Origin: Microbulbifer sp. Q7
Lineage (GTDB): Bacteria; Pseudomonadota; Gammaproteobacteria; Pseudomonadales; Cellvibrionaceae
Direction of reading: 5' to 3'
DNA: 64,000 bases
Assembly: GCF_001639145.1 (NCBI RefSeq)
Contig: NZ_LROY01000002.1
Coordinates: forward strand, 1,086,501-1,150,500
Position 1 is the first letter of the stretch, and each line of letters opens with the position of its first letter. The notes beneath the pieces are model-generated. The model was not told where the DNA came from, did not search any database, and was given only the letters and a program-made list of their open reading frames with translations. Made by a program: the position numbers and the translations under genes. Positions 40,262 to 47,932 of this stretch are shown here, in pieces.

Positions 40262-40285
40262 ATGATTCAATTTTTCTTGAATGAT
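40262..40285. promoter_or_regulatory. Palindrome between the divergent puuB and puuA genes
   Basis: ATGATTCAA (40262-40270), a 6-bp spacer, then TTGAATGAT (40277-40285): 9-bp arms with one mismatch in an AT-rich region, between divergent genes. It is 100 bp upstream of puuB and 154 bp upstream of puuA. A repressor bound here could control both genes; it is not the E. coli PuuR consensus as I remember it. Confidence 0.45.
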
Positions 40286-40438
40286 AATTCGGTTTTTTGC
40301 CATAATCAAAGCCCGCGGGACGAAAAACCTTCAGTTTCTCACCCTGCGCCCACCATCATCCGCTCTTTAGGTTGTTTAGGCGGGATATATACTAATAACC
40401 CCATCCGGGGCAAAGGCCTTTTATAAACAAGGTGTACC

Positions 40439-41773
40439 ATGGATAAGATTACCCAGTGGCTCGCAGAACATTCCATTTCTGAGGTCGAGTGCCTGGTACC
40501 GGACATGTCCGGAAACGCACGGGGCAAATTTACCCCTACCGATAAATTTCTAACGGAAGACAGTCGCCTGCCCGAGAGTATTCTGGTGCAGACCGTTACC
40601 GGCGACTATGTCGACGAACACAATGAGCTGGTCGACCCCGCAGATACCGACATGCTACTGGTGCCCGACCCGGACTCCATCCGCCTGAACCCCTGGGCCA
40701 ACGAGCCCACGGCCCAGATCATTCACGACTGTTATACCCGCGATGGCAAGCCCCACCCCATCAGCACCAGGAACATCCTGAAGTTCGTACTGGATAAATA
40801 CGCCGAGCAGGGCTGGCAGCCGGTGGTAGCACCGGAAGTCGAGTTCTACCTGGTCAAACGGAATCTGGACCCGGACGAAAAGCTATCGGCACCTGTAGGG
40901 CGCTCTGGCCGTACCGAGAAAACACGCCAGTCATACAGTATCGATGCGGCCAACGAATACGAGTCGATCATTGAGGACATGTACGACTTCTGTGAAGCGC
41001 AGGGTCTCGATGTGGACACGTTGATCCACGAGTCCGGCACCGCGCAGATGGAAATCAACTTCCTGCACGGAGACCCGCTAAAGCTTGCGGACCAGGTATT
41101 CACCTTCAAGCGCACGGTACGGGAAACCGCCCTGCGCCACGGGATCTATGCCACGTTCATGGCAAAGCCCATGGAGGATGAACCGGGCAGCGCCCTGCAC
41201 TTGCACCAGAGCATCATCGACGCAAAGACCGGGAAAAATATTTTCGTTGACGACGACGGCAAGGAAAACGAGCGCTTCCTGCACTTTATTGGCGGTATGC
41301 AGAAATACACACCGGGTTTCATTACCTTTTTCGCACCCAATGTGAATTCCTACCGGCGCTTTACCCCGGAAATGGCCGCACCCACCAGTCTGCACTGGGG
41401 GTACGACAACCGTACGACGGGTCTGCGCGTTCCCGATAGCTCGCCGCAGGCGAAGCGCCTGGAGAATCGTTTCCCGGGCGCCGACTGCAATCCCTACCTG
41501 GCCATCGCCACCTCGCTGGCCTGCGGCTATCTCGGCATGATGAACAAGGTCAAGCCCAGTGAACCCTATACCGGCGACTGCTCTTCCGAACCCATCACGC
41601 TGCCGCGCACACAGGAGCACGCCCTGAGCCTGCTGGCCGAGTGCCCTGAAGCGGTTGAGATGTTTGGCGATACTTTCGTGCGCGCCTGGGCGGCCATCAA
41701 GCGCGACGAGTACGAAGAGTTCAACCGGGTGATCAGTTCCTGGGAAAGAGAGTATCTGCTGCTCAACGTGTAA
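40439..41773 (+). CDS. puuA: Gamma-glutamylputrescine synthetase (glutamine synthetase family)
   Basis: Ligates glutamate to an amine with ATP; the PuuA subgroup uses putrescine. The 444 residues carry the GS N-terminal beta-grasp domain (about 1-110) and the catalytic domain, with VVAPEVEFYLVKRN (metal ligands), SGTAQMEINFLHGDPLKLAD, GSALHLHQSI and NSYRRFTPEMAAPTSLHWGYDNRTTGLRVP. It is not the housekeeping GlnA: it lacks the C-terminal adenylylation loop and has the PuuA-like start ITQWLAEHSISEVECLVPDMSGNARGK. It is divergent from the puuB-like oxidase gene. No puuC, puuD or puuR homologue is seen here, so the rest of the pathway must lie elsewhere. Confidence 0.87.
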   Translation: MDKITQWLAEHSISEVECLVPDMSGNARGKFTPTDKFLTEDSRLPESILVQTVTGDYVDEHNELVDPADTDMLLVPDPDSIRLNPWANEPTAQIIHDCYTRDGKPHPISTRNILKFVLDKYAEQGWQPVVAPEVEFYLVKRNLDPDEKLSAPVGRSGRTEKTRQSYSIDAANEYESIIEDMYDFCEAQGLDVDTLIHESGTAQMEINFLHGDPLKLADQVFTFKRTVRETALRHGIYATFMAKPMEDEPGSALHLHQSIIDAKTGKNIFVDDDGKENERFLHFIGGMQKYTPGFITFFAPNVNSYRRFTPEMAAPTSLHWGYDNRTTGLRVPDSSPQAKRLENRFPGADCNPYLAIATSLACGYLGMMNKVKPSEPYTGDCSSEPITLPRTQEHALSLLAECPEAVEMFGDTFVRAWAAIKRDEYEEFNRVISSWEREYLLLNV

Positions 41774-41793
41774 CGCACTGGTTCGATACGCAA

Positions 41794-41823
41794 TAAAAAA
41801 CCCGGCTACTGCCGGGTTTTTTA
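41794..41823. terminator. Bidirectional terminator between puuA and the AGCS symporter gene
   Basis: AAAAAACCCGGC/GCCGGGTTTTTT stem between two convergent genes, 20 bp after puuA and 16 bp after the symporter stop. Confidence 0.93.
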
Positions 41824-41839
41824 TTGGGGTGACACAGCG

Positions 41840-43513
41840 CTATTTTCGATGCTCCGGGTCTTTCCAGTAGTCCTTCACGGTGTCTTTCATTTCCCGCGCC
41901 AGAATCGAGATACCGAACAGGTTGGGTAATGTCATCAAGACGATCGCCACCGCTGAGAGGTTCCAGATGATTGTCGTGTCTTCGATGGCCGCCCAGAAGA
42001 ACGCCACCACATACACCAGGCGGTAGGGCATGACCGCCTTGGGACCGAACAGGTAAATCATCGAGCGGTCCCCGTAATACGACCAGGCAATGGCCGTGGA
42101 GAAGGCAAATAACAAAATGCCCAGCGTCACGATGTAACTGCCGTACTCGCCGAAGAAGCCTTTCTGGAAGGCGCGGTTGGTCAACGCCACCGAGTGCAAC
42201 AGGGAGTTGCCCCACACCTCCACATTGGGATTGACCAGCCGGCCATCGCTCACGTTCAGCACACCGGAGTAGTTATCTTCGCCTACCCGGAACTCCACCC
42301 CTTCTGCCACAGAGCGGGAGTTGATCAGTGTGAACTCATTGTTGTTCAGTGGCTGGCCATCGGCCACCACAATCGTCCCGGTGTAGGTTTCCACCTCGCT
42401 GTCGAGACCACTGAGGAATCCGAACAGCTGCTTGACGTGCGCCTCGTCTTTGTCGGTATAGGTGCCGGCAAGCACACGCATGTCCGCGCGCTCAAAACGG
42501 TTCATGTGCTTTTCGGTCCATACACCGGACGACAGAATCACAAGACCGGTGAGGGTACAGATGATCAGGGTGTCGATGAAAGGTTCGAGCAGGGAAACCA
42601 TACCCTCGGATACCGGCTCATCCGCGCGCGCCGCGGCGTGCGCAATCGGTGCAGAGCCCTGCCCCGCCTCGTTGGAAAACAGCCCGCGGTTCACACCACG
42701 GTTAAACGCATAGGCAAAGCTTGCCCCCAGGAATCCGCCAACGGCAGCGCTTCCGTTGAAGGCTCCAGCGAATACGGCAGAAAACGAGGGAATGATGTTT
42801 TCGTAGTTATAAAGGATAACCGCCAGCGCGCCCACAATGTACAGCACCGCCATTACCGGAACGATGGTCGATGTCACTTTCGCGATACGAGTGATGCCGC
42901 CAATGATGACCATGCCCAGCAGGACAGCCAGAACACCGCCGGTAACCATTTTGCTCAGGCCGAATGTGTCGTGCATGGCCTGGGCAATATTGTTCACCTG
43001 CGGAAGGCTGCCGGTACCAAAAGAGCAGATGACCGTGGCGATGGCAAAAGTTACCGCAAGCCACTTCATGTTCAGGCGCCGCTCCATGTAGAACATGGGG
43101 CCACCCGCATAAAACCCATCGGCTGCTTTAATCCGGTATTTGTGCGATAGGGTTACCTCGACAAACTTGGTAGTCATGCCAAGAAAGGCTGTGACCCACA
43201 TCCAGAAGAGTGCCGCCGGGCCACCCAGGAAAATAGCGAGACCTACCCCGCCAATATTACCGGTGCCGACGGTGCCGGAAAGTGCAGTGGCCAGCGCCTG
43301 GAAGTGTGACGTGTCACCGGGATCGCTCGGCTTGTCATACTTACCTCGCACAATTTTGATCGCGTGACCGAAATAGCGCACCTGCGGAAATCCAAGGTAC
43401 AGGGTAAAGAAGAAACCTACCCCCAACAGCACCCATGGAAACCAGGCCGCCGAGCCCAGTAGCCCATCCAGGGACAACAACAACTGATTGAATGATTCCA
43501 AACCAACCCCCAC
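41840..43513 (-). CDS. Sodium:alanine symporter family protein with an extra loop domain
   Basis: AGCS-family cation:amino-acid (alanine/glycine) symporter in the inner membrane. Family hallmarks are [58 protein letters not shown], and [30 protein letters not shown]. At 557 residues it is about 100 longer than typical members (440-480). The excess is a polar segment of about 90 residues (near 355-445, with [29 protein letters not shown]) between two membrane helices, which should face one side of the membrane. The ligand is likely alanine, glycine or a related amino acid. It converges on puuA. Confidence 0.9.
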   Translation of the reverse strand: MGVGLESFNQLLLSLDGLLGSAAWFPWVLLGVGFFFTLYLGFPQVRYFGHAIKIVRGKYDKPSDPGDTSHFQALATALSGTVGTGNIGGVGLAIFLGGPAALFWMWVTAFLGMTTKFVEVTLSHKYRIKAADGFYAGGPMFYMERRLNMKWLAVTFAIATVICSFGTGSLPQVNNIAQAMHDTFGLSKMVTGGVLAVLLGMVIIGGITRIAKVTSTIVPVMAVLYIVGALAVILYNYENIIPSFSAVFAGAFNGSAAVGGFLGASFAYAFNRGVNRGLFSNEAGQGSAPIAHAAARADEPVSEGMVSLLEPFIDTLIICTLTGLVILSSGVWTEKHMNRFERADMRVLAGTYTDKDEAHVKQLFGFLSGLDSEVETYTGTIVVADGQPLNNNEFTLINSRSVAEGVEFRVGEDNYSGVLNVSDGRLVNPNVEVWGNSLLHSVALTNRAFQKGFFGEYGSYIVTLGILLFAFSTAIAWSYYGDRSMIYLFGPKAVMPYRLVYVVAFFWAAIEDTTIIWNLSAVAIVLMTLPNLFGISILAREMKDTVKDYWKDPEHRK

Positions 43514-43841
43514 TGCCTATTATTTTTGATTAAATTACCACCAGAATGGCGTAGTCGCAGTTACACCCGCGTCGCCGTGCCAGCGAGTATTTCACTCGCG
43601 TGCAGGCATCCTTGAGATAGCGGGCGCCACTCAGTGCCGCGCAGATTAGCAGCTTCATTCCTGTGAGAACAGTAATCCGCCAATTATCAGCAGCATAGTC
43701 CTTATTTCTGCCACGCTTTGAACATTTCACTATTAATTTTGCCAAAACAGACAATTCTGTCGCAAAACTTATCTCGCATTTCCACCCTGCCCCGCAACAA
43801 ATGAAGCGATATTACGTATGGGTCGGCTGCTCTCACTGCCA
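43514..43841. other. Intergenic region upstream of the AGCS symporter gene
   Basis: A 328-bp stretch that contains the upstream region of the symporter and the 3' flank of the D-cysteine desulfhydrase gene, both on the reverse strand. A 74-codon reverse frame (43530-43754) has no recognisable domain or ribosome site and I do not call it a gene. No terminator of good quality is seen. Confidence 0.5.
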
Positions 43842-44873
43842 CTAGGACCAGCTGTTGCGAAAACCACTGCGCTGGGGAAACACACCAAACTGTCCGCCAG
43901 TATGCACAAACACCAGATTCTCACAGTCGGCGAATTGTCCGCGCTTGATATCCTGTAACATTCCGTAAAAGGCCTTTCCGGTATACACCGGGTCCAGCAA
44001 AATTCCTTCCAGTTGCGCAGCAATTGCAATGGTCTCGTAGATCGCTTCCGTCGCAATTGCATAGCCGGGACCGATATAGTCGTCAACAACGTGTATGCGA
44101 TTTTCGTCAAAGGTAAAGGACTGCGGATAGCGACGCTGCCAGTCGCGGACATCTTCAGCCACTTTGTCCACAAAATAAGCAGCGTCATCACACACGGCAT
44201 AACCAGTGACTTCCGCCATACTCCCCAGTAACTGACATCCCAGGGTAAGGCCACCCTGGGTGCCACCACTACCACTGGCACATACGATACGCTCTGGCCG
44301 AAACCCCGCCCCCGCGCAATCCTCGAGCAGCTCCTCCGTGGCCAGTATATAGCCCCAGATACCCAGGCCATCACTGCCACCAGTGGGGATGCACAATGCG
44401 CGGTCACCCTGCTCCTGATAATGTGCTGACCAATATTCAAACAGCTGCGGAAGGTCCTTCAGATACTCACGGAGTGGGTAGCGCGACACTTTAGCACCGG
44501 CCAGATAATCCACCAGGAGGTTCCCATCGGGCACCGCATCCGGCTCGGGCTTGCCGGCGGTTTCCTTGCGCAAGATCAAGTGCGCCTTTAGTCCGGCCTT
44601 GGCGGCGGCCAGCGCAGTAGCGCGGCAATGATTCGACTGCTCGCCGCCACAGGTAATCAGTGTATTACAGCCACGGGCGCGGGCCTCAGCGATAATAAAC
44701 TCAAGCTTACGCAGCTTGTTGCCAGACATGGCACTCTCGGTGAGATCATCCCGTTTGATCCAGATTTTGGGACCACCGTAGGGCAGAGAATACTGCGCAC
44801 TGATGTTGTCCAGTGACTGTAGTGGTGTGGGAAGGTGCGCTAACCGTTCGCGCGCCGGATATTGAATCTTCAC
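43842..44873 (-). CDS. dcyD: D-cysteine desulfhydrase (PLP-dependent)
   Basis: Fold-type II PLP enzyme of the ACC deaminase/D-cysteine desulfhydrase family, 343 residues. PLP lysine candidate Lys53 lies in SGNKLRKLEF; CGGEQSNHCRATA and CASGSGGTQGGL (phosphate-binding) are visible. The two residues that separate the activities both point to desulfhydrase: Thr298 in LDPVYTGK (Glu in ACC deaminase) and Thr325 in FVHTGGQFG (Leu in ACC deaminase). So it should convert D-cysteine to pyruvate, sulfide and ammonia, not act on ACC. Some databases may label it AcdS. It is flanked on the same strand by yajC (upstream, with its own terminator) and the symporter gene downstream. Confidence 0.85.
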   Translation of the reverse strand: MKIQYPARERLAHLPTPLQSLDNISAQYSLPYGGPKIWIKRDDLTESAMSGNKLRKLEFIIAEARARGCNTLITCGGEQSNHCRATALAAAKAGLKAHLILRKETAGKPEPDAVPDGNLLVDYLAGAKVSRYPLREYLKDLPQLFEYWSAHYQEQGDRALCIPTGGSDGLGIWGYILATEELLEDCAGAGFRPERIVCASGSGGTQGGLTLGCQLLGSMAEVTGYAVCDDAAYFVDKVAEDVRDWQRRYPQSFTFDENRIHVVDDYIGPGYAIATEAIYETIAIAAQLEGILLDPVYTGKAFYGMLQDIKRGQFADCENLVFVHTGGQFGVFPQRSGFRNSWS

Positions 44874-44917
44874 ACTGCCTCCCTAATTGCCCCGCCACGG
44901 GGTCAGGTATTCGCTCA

Positions 44918-44946
44918 ACAAAAAACCCGGCAATTGCCGGGTTTCG
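44918..44946 (-). terminator. Rho-independent terminator after yajC
   Basis: AACCCGGCAATTGCCGGGTT is a perfect self-complementary stem, followed on the reverse strand by a T run. It lies 85 bp beyond the yajC stop and before the D-cysteine desulfhydrase gene. Confidence 0.9.
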
Positions 44947-45031
44947 TCTCTGGTCGCGCTTGCCTGTTCAGCAAACCGCAAATTGCACAAGTATTAAACG
45001 GTGCAACCGCAGTGCGCGCGCTGGCGCCGGA

Positions 45032-45364
45032 TCAAATGTTCTTGATGGTGCCTTTGGGCAGCACCGCGTGCACGGCGACCTTTTGGAACTTCAGCTTCAT
45101 GTTGTCAGCCACTTCCAGGATCAGGTAGTCGTCGTCCACTTTTTCTACACGACCCAGCATGCCGCTGGTCATTACCACTTCATCACCCTTTTTCAGGCCG
45201 CCCACCAGCTCCTGATGCTCTTTCTGACGCTTGCGCTGCGGACGAATAATGAACAGCCACATGAATACAAAAAGGCCACCGAACATCAACAGGGTAATCA
45301 GTGGGTTGCTCTGGGGAGCCGGAGCAGCCTCTTGCGCCATTGCAGCAGGAATAAAGAAATCCAT
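45032..45364 (-). CDS. yajC: Sec translocase accessory subunit YajC
   Basis: Small inner-membrane protein of the SecDF-YajC complex, 110 residues, equal to E. coli YajC. One membrane helix (NPLITLLMFGGLFVFMWLFIIRP, about residues 20-42) is followed by a basic QRKRQKEHQE stretch and a cytosolic domain (GLKKGDEVVMTSGMLGRVEKV...AVLPKGTIKNI). All features of the family are intact. Normally it lies in queA-tgt-yajC-secD-secF. Here it stands alone between a D-cysteine desulfhydrase and an AraC regulator gene with its own terminator, so it may be a relocated or second copy. Confidence 0.94.
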   Translation of the reverse strand: MDFFIPAAMAQEAAPAPQSNPLITLLMFGGLFVFMWLFIIRPQRKRQKEHQELVGGLKKGDEVVMTSGMLGRVEKVDDDYLILEVADNMKLKFQKVAVHAVLPKGTIKNI

Positions 45365-45497
45365 GATCTAAACCTCGATAGAGTCAACAAAAATTCTGTG
45401 GCCAACTCTAACGGCTTTGTCAGGATGAGGCAATCCAGAGCACCGGTGTTAACCGGAACTCTGGATTACGTGATGCGAGGGGTGTTATGAAGACGGG

Positions 45498-45944
45498 TTA
45501 GTAACGCTGGCGAACCTGCCGCCGATAGCCCGTTGGGGACATCCCGGTCCAGCGTTTGAAAGCGCTGGTGAAGCTGGTTCTGTCAGAGAAATCGAGAATG
45601 CGGGAAATGCCATCCACGCTCAACGCAGTATCTTTCAAAAAGTGTACGGCGTGACGGAAACGCACGTGATCGCGTAATGAGGCAAAACTCAGGTTATGTT
45701 CCTGCAAGCGGCGCTGCAGGGTCCGAGTCGACATACTGAGATCAGATGCCACCGGACGAATTGCCAGAGATGCCTTTCCAATCCGTTGTTCCAGCACGTC
45801 AATGACTCGAGCGGCGATACCGAAACTGGTTGCTTCCGGTGGCGCCAGCAACTGGTCGAGAATGTTCGGATCTCCGGACAGTCTTGCCTGCTGCAGGGGT
45901 TTGTCTTCTGAGAGCGAAGCCGGGTCTGGCTGAATATGGTTCAT
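45498..45944 (-). CDS. Short AraC-family transcriptional regulator
   Basis: A 148-residue protein whose C-terminal 100 residues form an AraC DNA-binding domain with two helix-turn-helix units: VASDLSMSTRTLQRRLQEHNLSF and ISRILDFSDRTSFTSAFKRWTGMSPTGYRRQ. The N-terminal 40 residues are too short for a sensor domain. It resembles the C-terminal half of the larger (about 330-residue) AraC regulators and may be a stand-alone regulator or a remnant. No sensor-domain reading frame is seen in the 475 bp upstream. The start is preceded by AAGGAGC, which argues for active translation. The target is unknown. Confidence 0.78.
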   Translation of the reverse strand: MNHIQPDPASLSEDKPLQQARLSGDPNILDQLLAPPEATSFGIAARVIDVLEQRIGKASLAIRPVASDLSMSTRTLQRRLQEHNLSFASLRDHVRFRHAVHFLKDTALSVDGISRILDFSDRTSFTSAFKRWTGMSPTGYRRQVRQRY

Positions 45945-46419
45945 TGAGCTGCTCCTTGATGGGTTCCTTGAGCCGCGGTTATTGTTCTACGCCCGCTTCC
46001 TGCGAGTCCCTATTTACCACTGCCAGCAATATTGTGCATGCACGTTACTGCTGACTACTACCTGAGTGCGGGGGCGCACTTGAAAACAGGCATCGAAGCC
46101 TACCCAGATTGAGTGTTTTATGTACTACTTCCTCGCACCACACCCAATCGCTCTGGGCCAAACGGTTGAGCGGCGCTCCTTTACACAAGCCAGTATAGAC
46201 CATATCGGGATAATGCAAGGGACGACAGTGAAATTTTTTTAAGTCATGCACAAAAAGAACTCGCCGCCACGCTAGCAATTATCCCAATCCTGCCCCACCT
46301 GTCAGATGACGCTACTTTCCTCGCGGCGCCCTCACTCAACGCTGGGCTCGAAAGGGTCACTCCGCGGCCACGCTGGCGAATCTGAATCGGGCCGGCACAG
46401 CCAAAAACAACCAACGGTA
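45945..46419. other. Intergenic region between the AraC regulator gene and bcp
   Basis: A 475-bp gap. A possible reverse-strand promoter occurs here: TTGCAT (plus 46213-46218) and TATACT (46192-46197) with a 15-bp spacer. It would give an AraC leader of about 240 nt, or a small transcript of its own. A 77-codon reverse frame (46045-46278) has no recognisable domain. An A/T-rich patch (46231-46241) precedes the promoter. No clear terminator is seen for bcp. Confidence 0.4.
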
Positions 46420-46896
46420 TTACATCAGGTTTTCATCCAACCAGTTCAGCAGGTCTTCATGGTGGGTCTTGGTTTTAAACTTGTCCATGATGTGCTGCAG
46501 GCGCCCGTCTTTATCGACAATAAAGGTAGTGCGGATCAACCCCATATACTCTTTGCCCATAAATTTTTTGAGCCCCCAACAGCCGTATTTATCCGCGACC
46601 TTATGATCCTCATCGGCCAAAAGATCAAAATTGAGTTCATGTTTCTCCATGAACTTTTGTAGTTTGGCCTCCGGGTCCGGGCTCAAACCAAACACGACGG
46701 TATCGCGCTTTTCGAGCTCGGCGGCAATATCTCGAATGCCACACGCCTGTGTGGTGCAACCAGGCGTTAACGCTTTCGGGTAAAAGTACAGCACGACATT
46801 TTTATCGCCCCGGAAATCCTTGAGGGCCACCTTCTCACCGTTCTGGTTATTGAGTGTAAATACCGGTGCCAGGTTGCCGATTTTAGGATGTGCCAT
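46420..46896 (-). CDS. bcp: Thioredoxin-dependent thiol peroxidase (Bcp/PrxQ)
   Basis: Peroxiredoxin that reduces hydrogen peroxide and organic hydroperoxides with thioredoxin; cytosolic, 158 residues (E. coli 156). The peroxidatic Cys47 and resolving Cys52 appear in PKALTPGCTTQACGIRD, the PrxQ spacing of five residues. LNNQNGEKVALKDFRGDKNVVLYFYP is the usual N-terminus, and VADKYGCWGLKKFMGKEYMGLIRTTFIVDKDG the C-terminal half. It is monocistronic with the DUF2244 gene upstream on the same strand, separated by a terminator. In many relatives bcp follows gcvR; that gene is not here. Confidence 0.95.
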   Translation of the reverse strand: MAHPKIGNLAPVFTLNNQNGEKVALKDFRGDKNVVLYFYPKALTPGCTTQACGIRDIAAELEKRDTVVFGLSPDPEAKLQKFMEKHELNFDLLADEDHKVADKYGCWGLKKFMGKEYMGLIRTTFIVDKDGRLQHIMDKFKTKTHHEDLLNWLDENLM

Positions 46897-46945
46897 AGTC
46901 TCTCCCCTGCTAACAATTCTGCGTTCTGATTAAAGCGTTGTAATG

Positions 46946-46980
46946 AAAAGGCCCGCTTCAACCAAAGCCGAAGCGGGCCA
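46946..46980 (-). terminator. Terminator after the DUF2244 gene
   Basis: GGCCCGCTT (46950-46958) pairs with AAGCGGGCC (46971-46979); on the reverse strand it is followed by TTTTC. It lies between the DUF2244 stop and the bcp start. Confidence 0.8.
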
Positions 46981-47060
46981 CGCGCATTATATCCAATTGA
47001 TGTACAACCGCAGCAGCGCATTGCGGCGGACGTTTGCAATCGCCGGATCAGAAATTCTGG

Positions 47061-47597
47061 TCAGAAATCCTGAAGTGTAAAACTCTGCTCCTTGCGCGCA
47101 CGCAGTCCACAGTGACCAAGCTTTTCCACCAGCGCCGCCTTTTCCGCATCGGTGAGAAACTCGCCCACTTCAAGACAGCCCTCTGGCCCCGCAAACGTCA
47201 CGCTCGACGGCTCTGTCGGGGTCGGCCCCATACGGACCAAAACCGAAAGGCTATCGCGGTCAAATTCCGTGTGGTAAACGGGCCGTTTAAGGCTGCCTCG
47301 GCTGGTATCCAGCACTACGCGCTCGTCACTGATCTGGATCACTTCACGGCGAGTGCCTTCCATATAGACGTAACCAAACAGCACGCCGAGCAGCAGTACT
47401 TCAAGCCCGGCAAAGGGGATGACCATCCACGCGCCGGCCAGGGCAAATGCCACGCTAATGCCGAGAGATACCGCAACCAGGGAAATGAAAACCCATAAAT
47501 TCCCTGCCATCGACAGAGATTGATTGGGTGCAAGGAGGATACAGGCCCGGCGCCCGCGCGCGCCGCCAACTTCTTTGACCATGAGTACTTCATCCAT
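47061..47597 (-). CDS. DUF2244 membrane protein
   Basis: A 178-residue inner-membrane protein of the DUF2244 family, function unknown. The N-terminal ACILLAPNQSLS is the family signature, followed by a hydrophobic hairpin of two helices (about residues 30-75, WVFISLVAVSLGISVAFALAGAW and GLEVLLLGVLFGYVYM). The remaining part is a soluble beta-rich domain. The ATG at 47597 is proposed; a GTG at 47600 and an ATG at 47582 are alternatives. In other bacteria DUF2244 genes can lie near cytochrome oxidase genes, but nothing respiratory is beside this one. Confidence 0.8.
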   Translation of the reverse strand: MDEVLMVKEVGGARGRRACILLAPNQSLSMAGNLWVFISLVAVSLGISVAFALAGAWMVIPFAGLEVLLLGVLFGYVYMEGTRREVIQISDERVVLDTSRGSLKRPVYHTEFDRDSLSVLVRMGPTPTEPSSVTFAGPEGCLEVGEFLTDAEKAALVEKLGHCGLRARKEQSFTLQDF

Positions 47598-47600
47598 CAC

Positions 47601-47932
47601 TGTGATGTTTTTAGTGTAGGACAGCGCTCCGTGGAACCAAGGGTCACGGTTTTACGGGGTTTAGGGCCCAGGCGCCCTGTCCCGCCGCCCTGGGTGTTCA
47701 GCTACAATCAGAGGCGAATAGCGTACCCGCTGGTCACACTAGCCCTCCTCTGCGGCCCTGCGGGGACTGGATTTTCCTGCGCACAGGGGGCAAGATGCCG
47801 GCGTTTATTGACGTACGCGACCACAAGCCGCGTTTACGACCTGCATAAATAGCCGCGTGTAAGTACCCAGGCCACCAAACGGGCGCCCTGGGGAAGGCCA
47901 CACCAGCAAACGCGAACAACAAGAGCACCATC
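47601..47932. other. Divergent region between the DUF2244 gene and asnS
   Basis: A 332-bp region shared by the divergent DUF2244 and asnS genes. It holds an imperfect stem (CCCAGGCG at 47668-47675 with CGCCCTGGG at 47687-47695) and TACAAT (47703-47708) as a possible asnS -10 box without a convincing -35. No gene is seen. Confidence 0.4.

Noticed and set aside
41775..41795. GGTTCGATACG, another T-loop-like sequence after puuA
   Set aside because: The flanks do not pair and the distance to the terminator is too short for a tRNA.
43530..43754. 74-codon reverse frame upstream of the symporter gene
   Set aside because: No ribosome site, no domain and odd composition; treated as non-coding.
46045..46278. 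77-codon reverse frame between the AraC regulator gene and bcp
   Set aside because: No domain. It overlaps the predicted promoter, so coding is unlikely.
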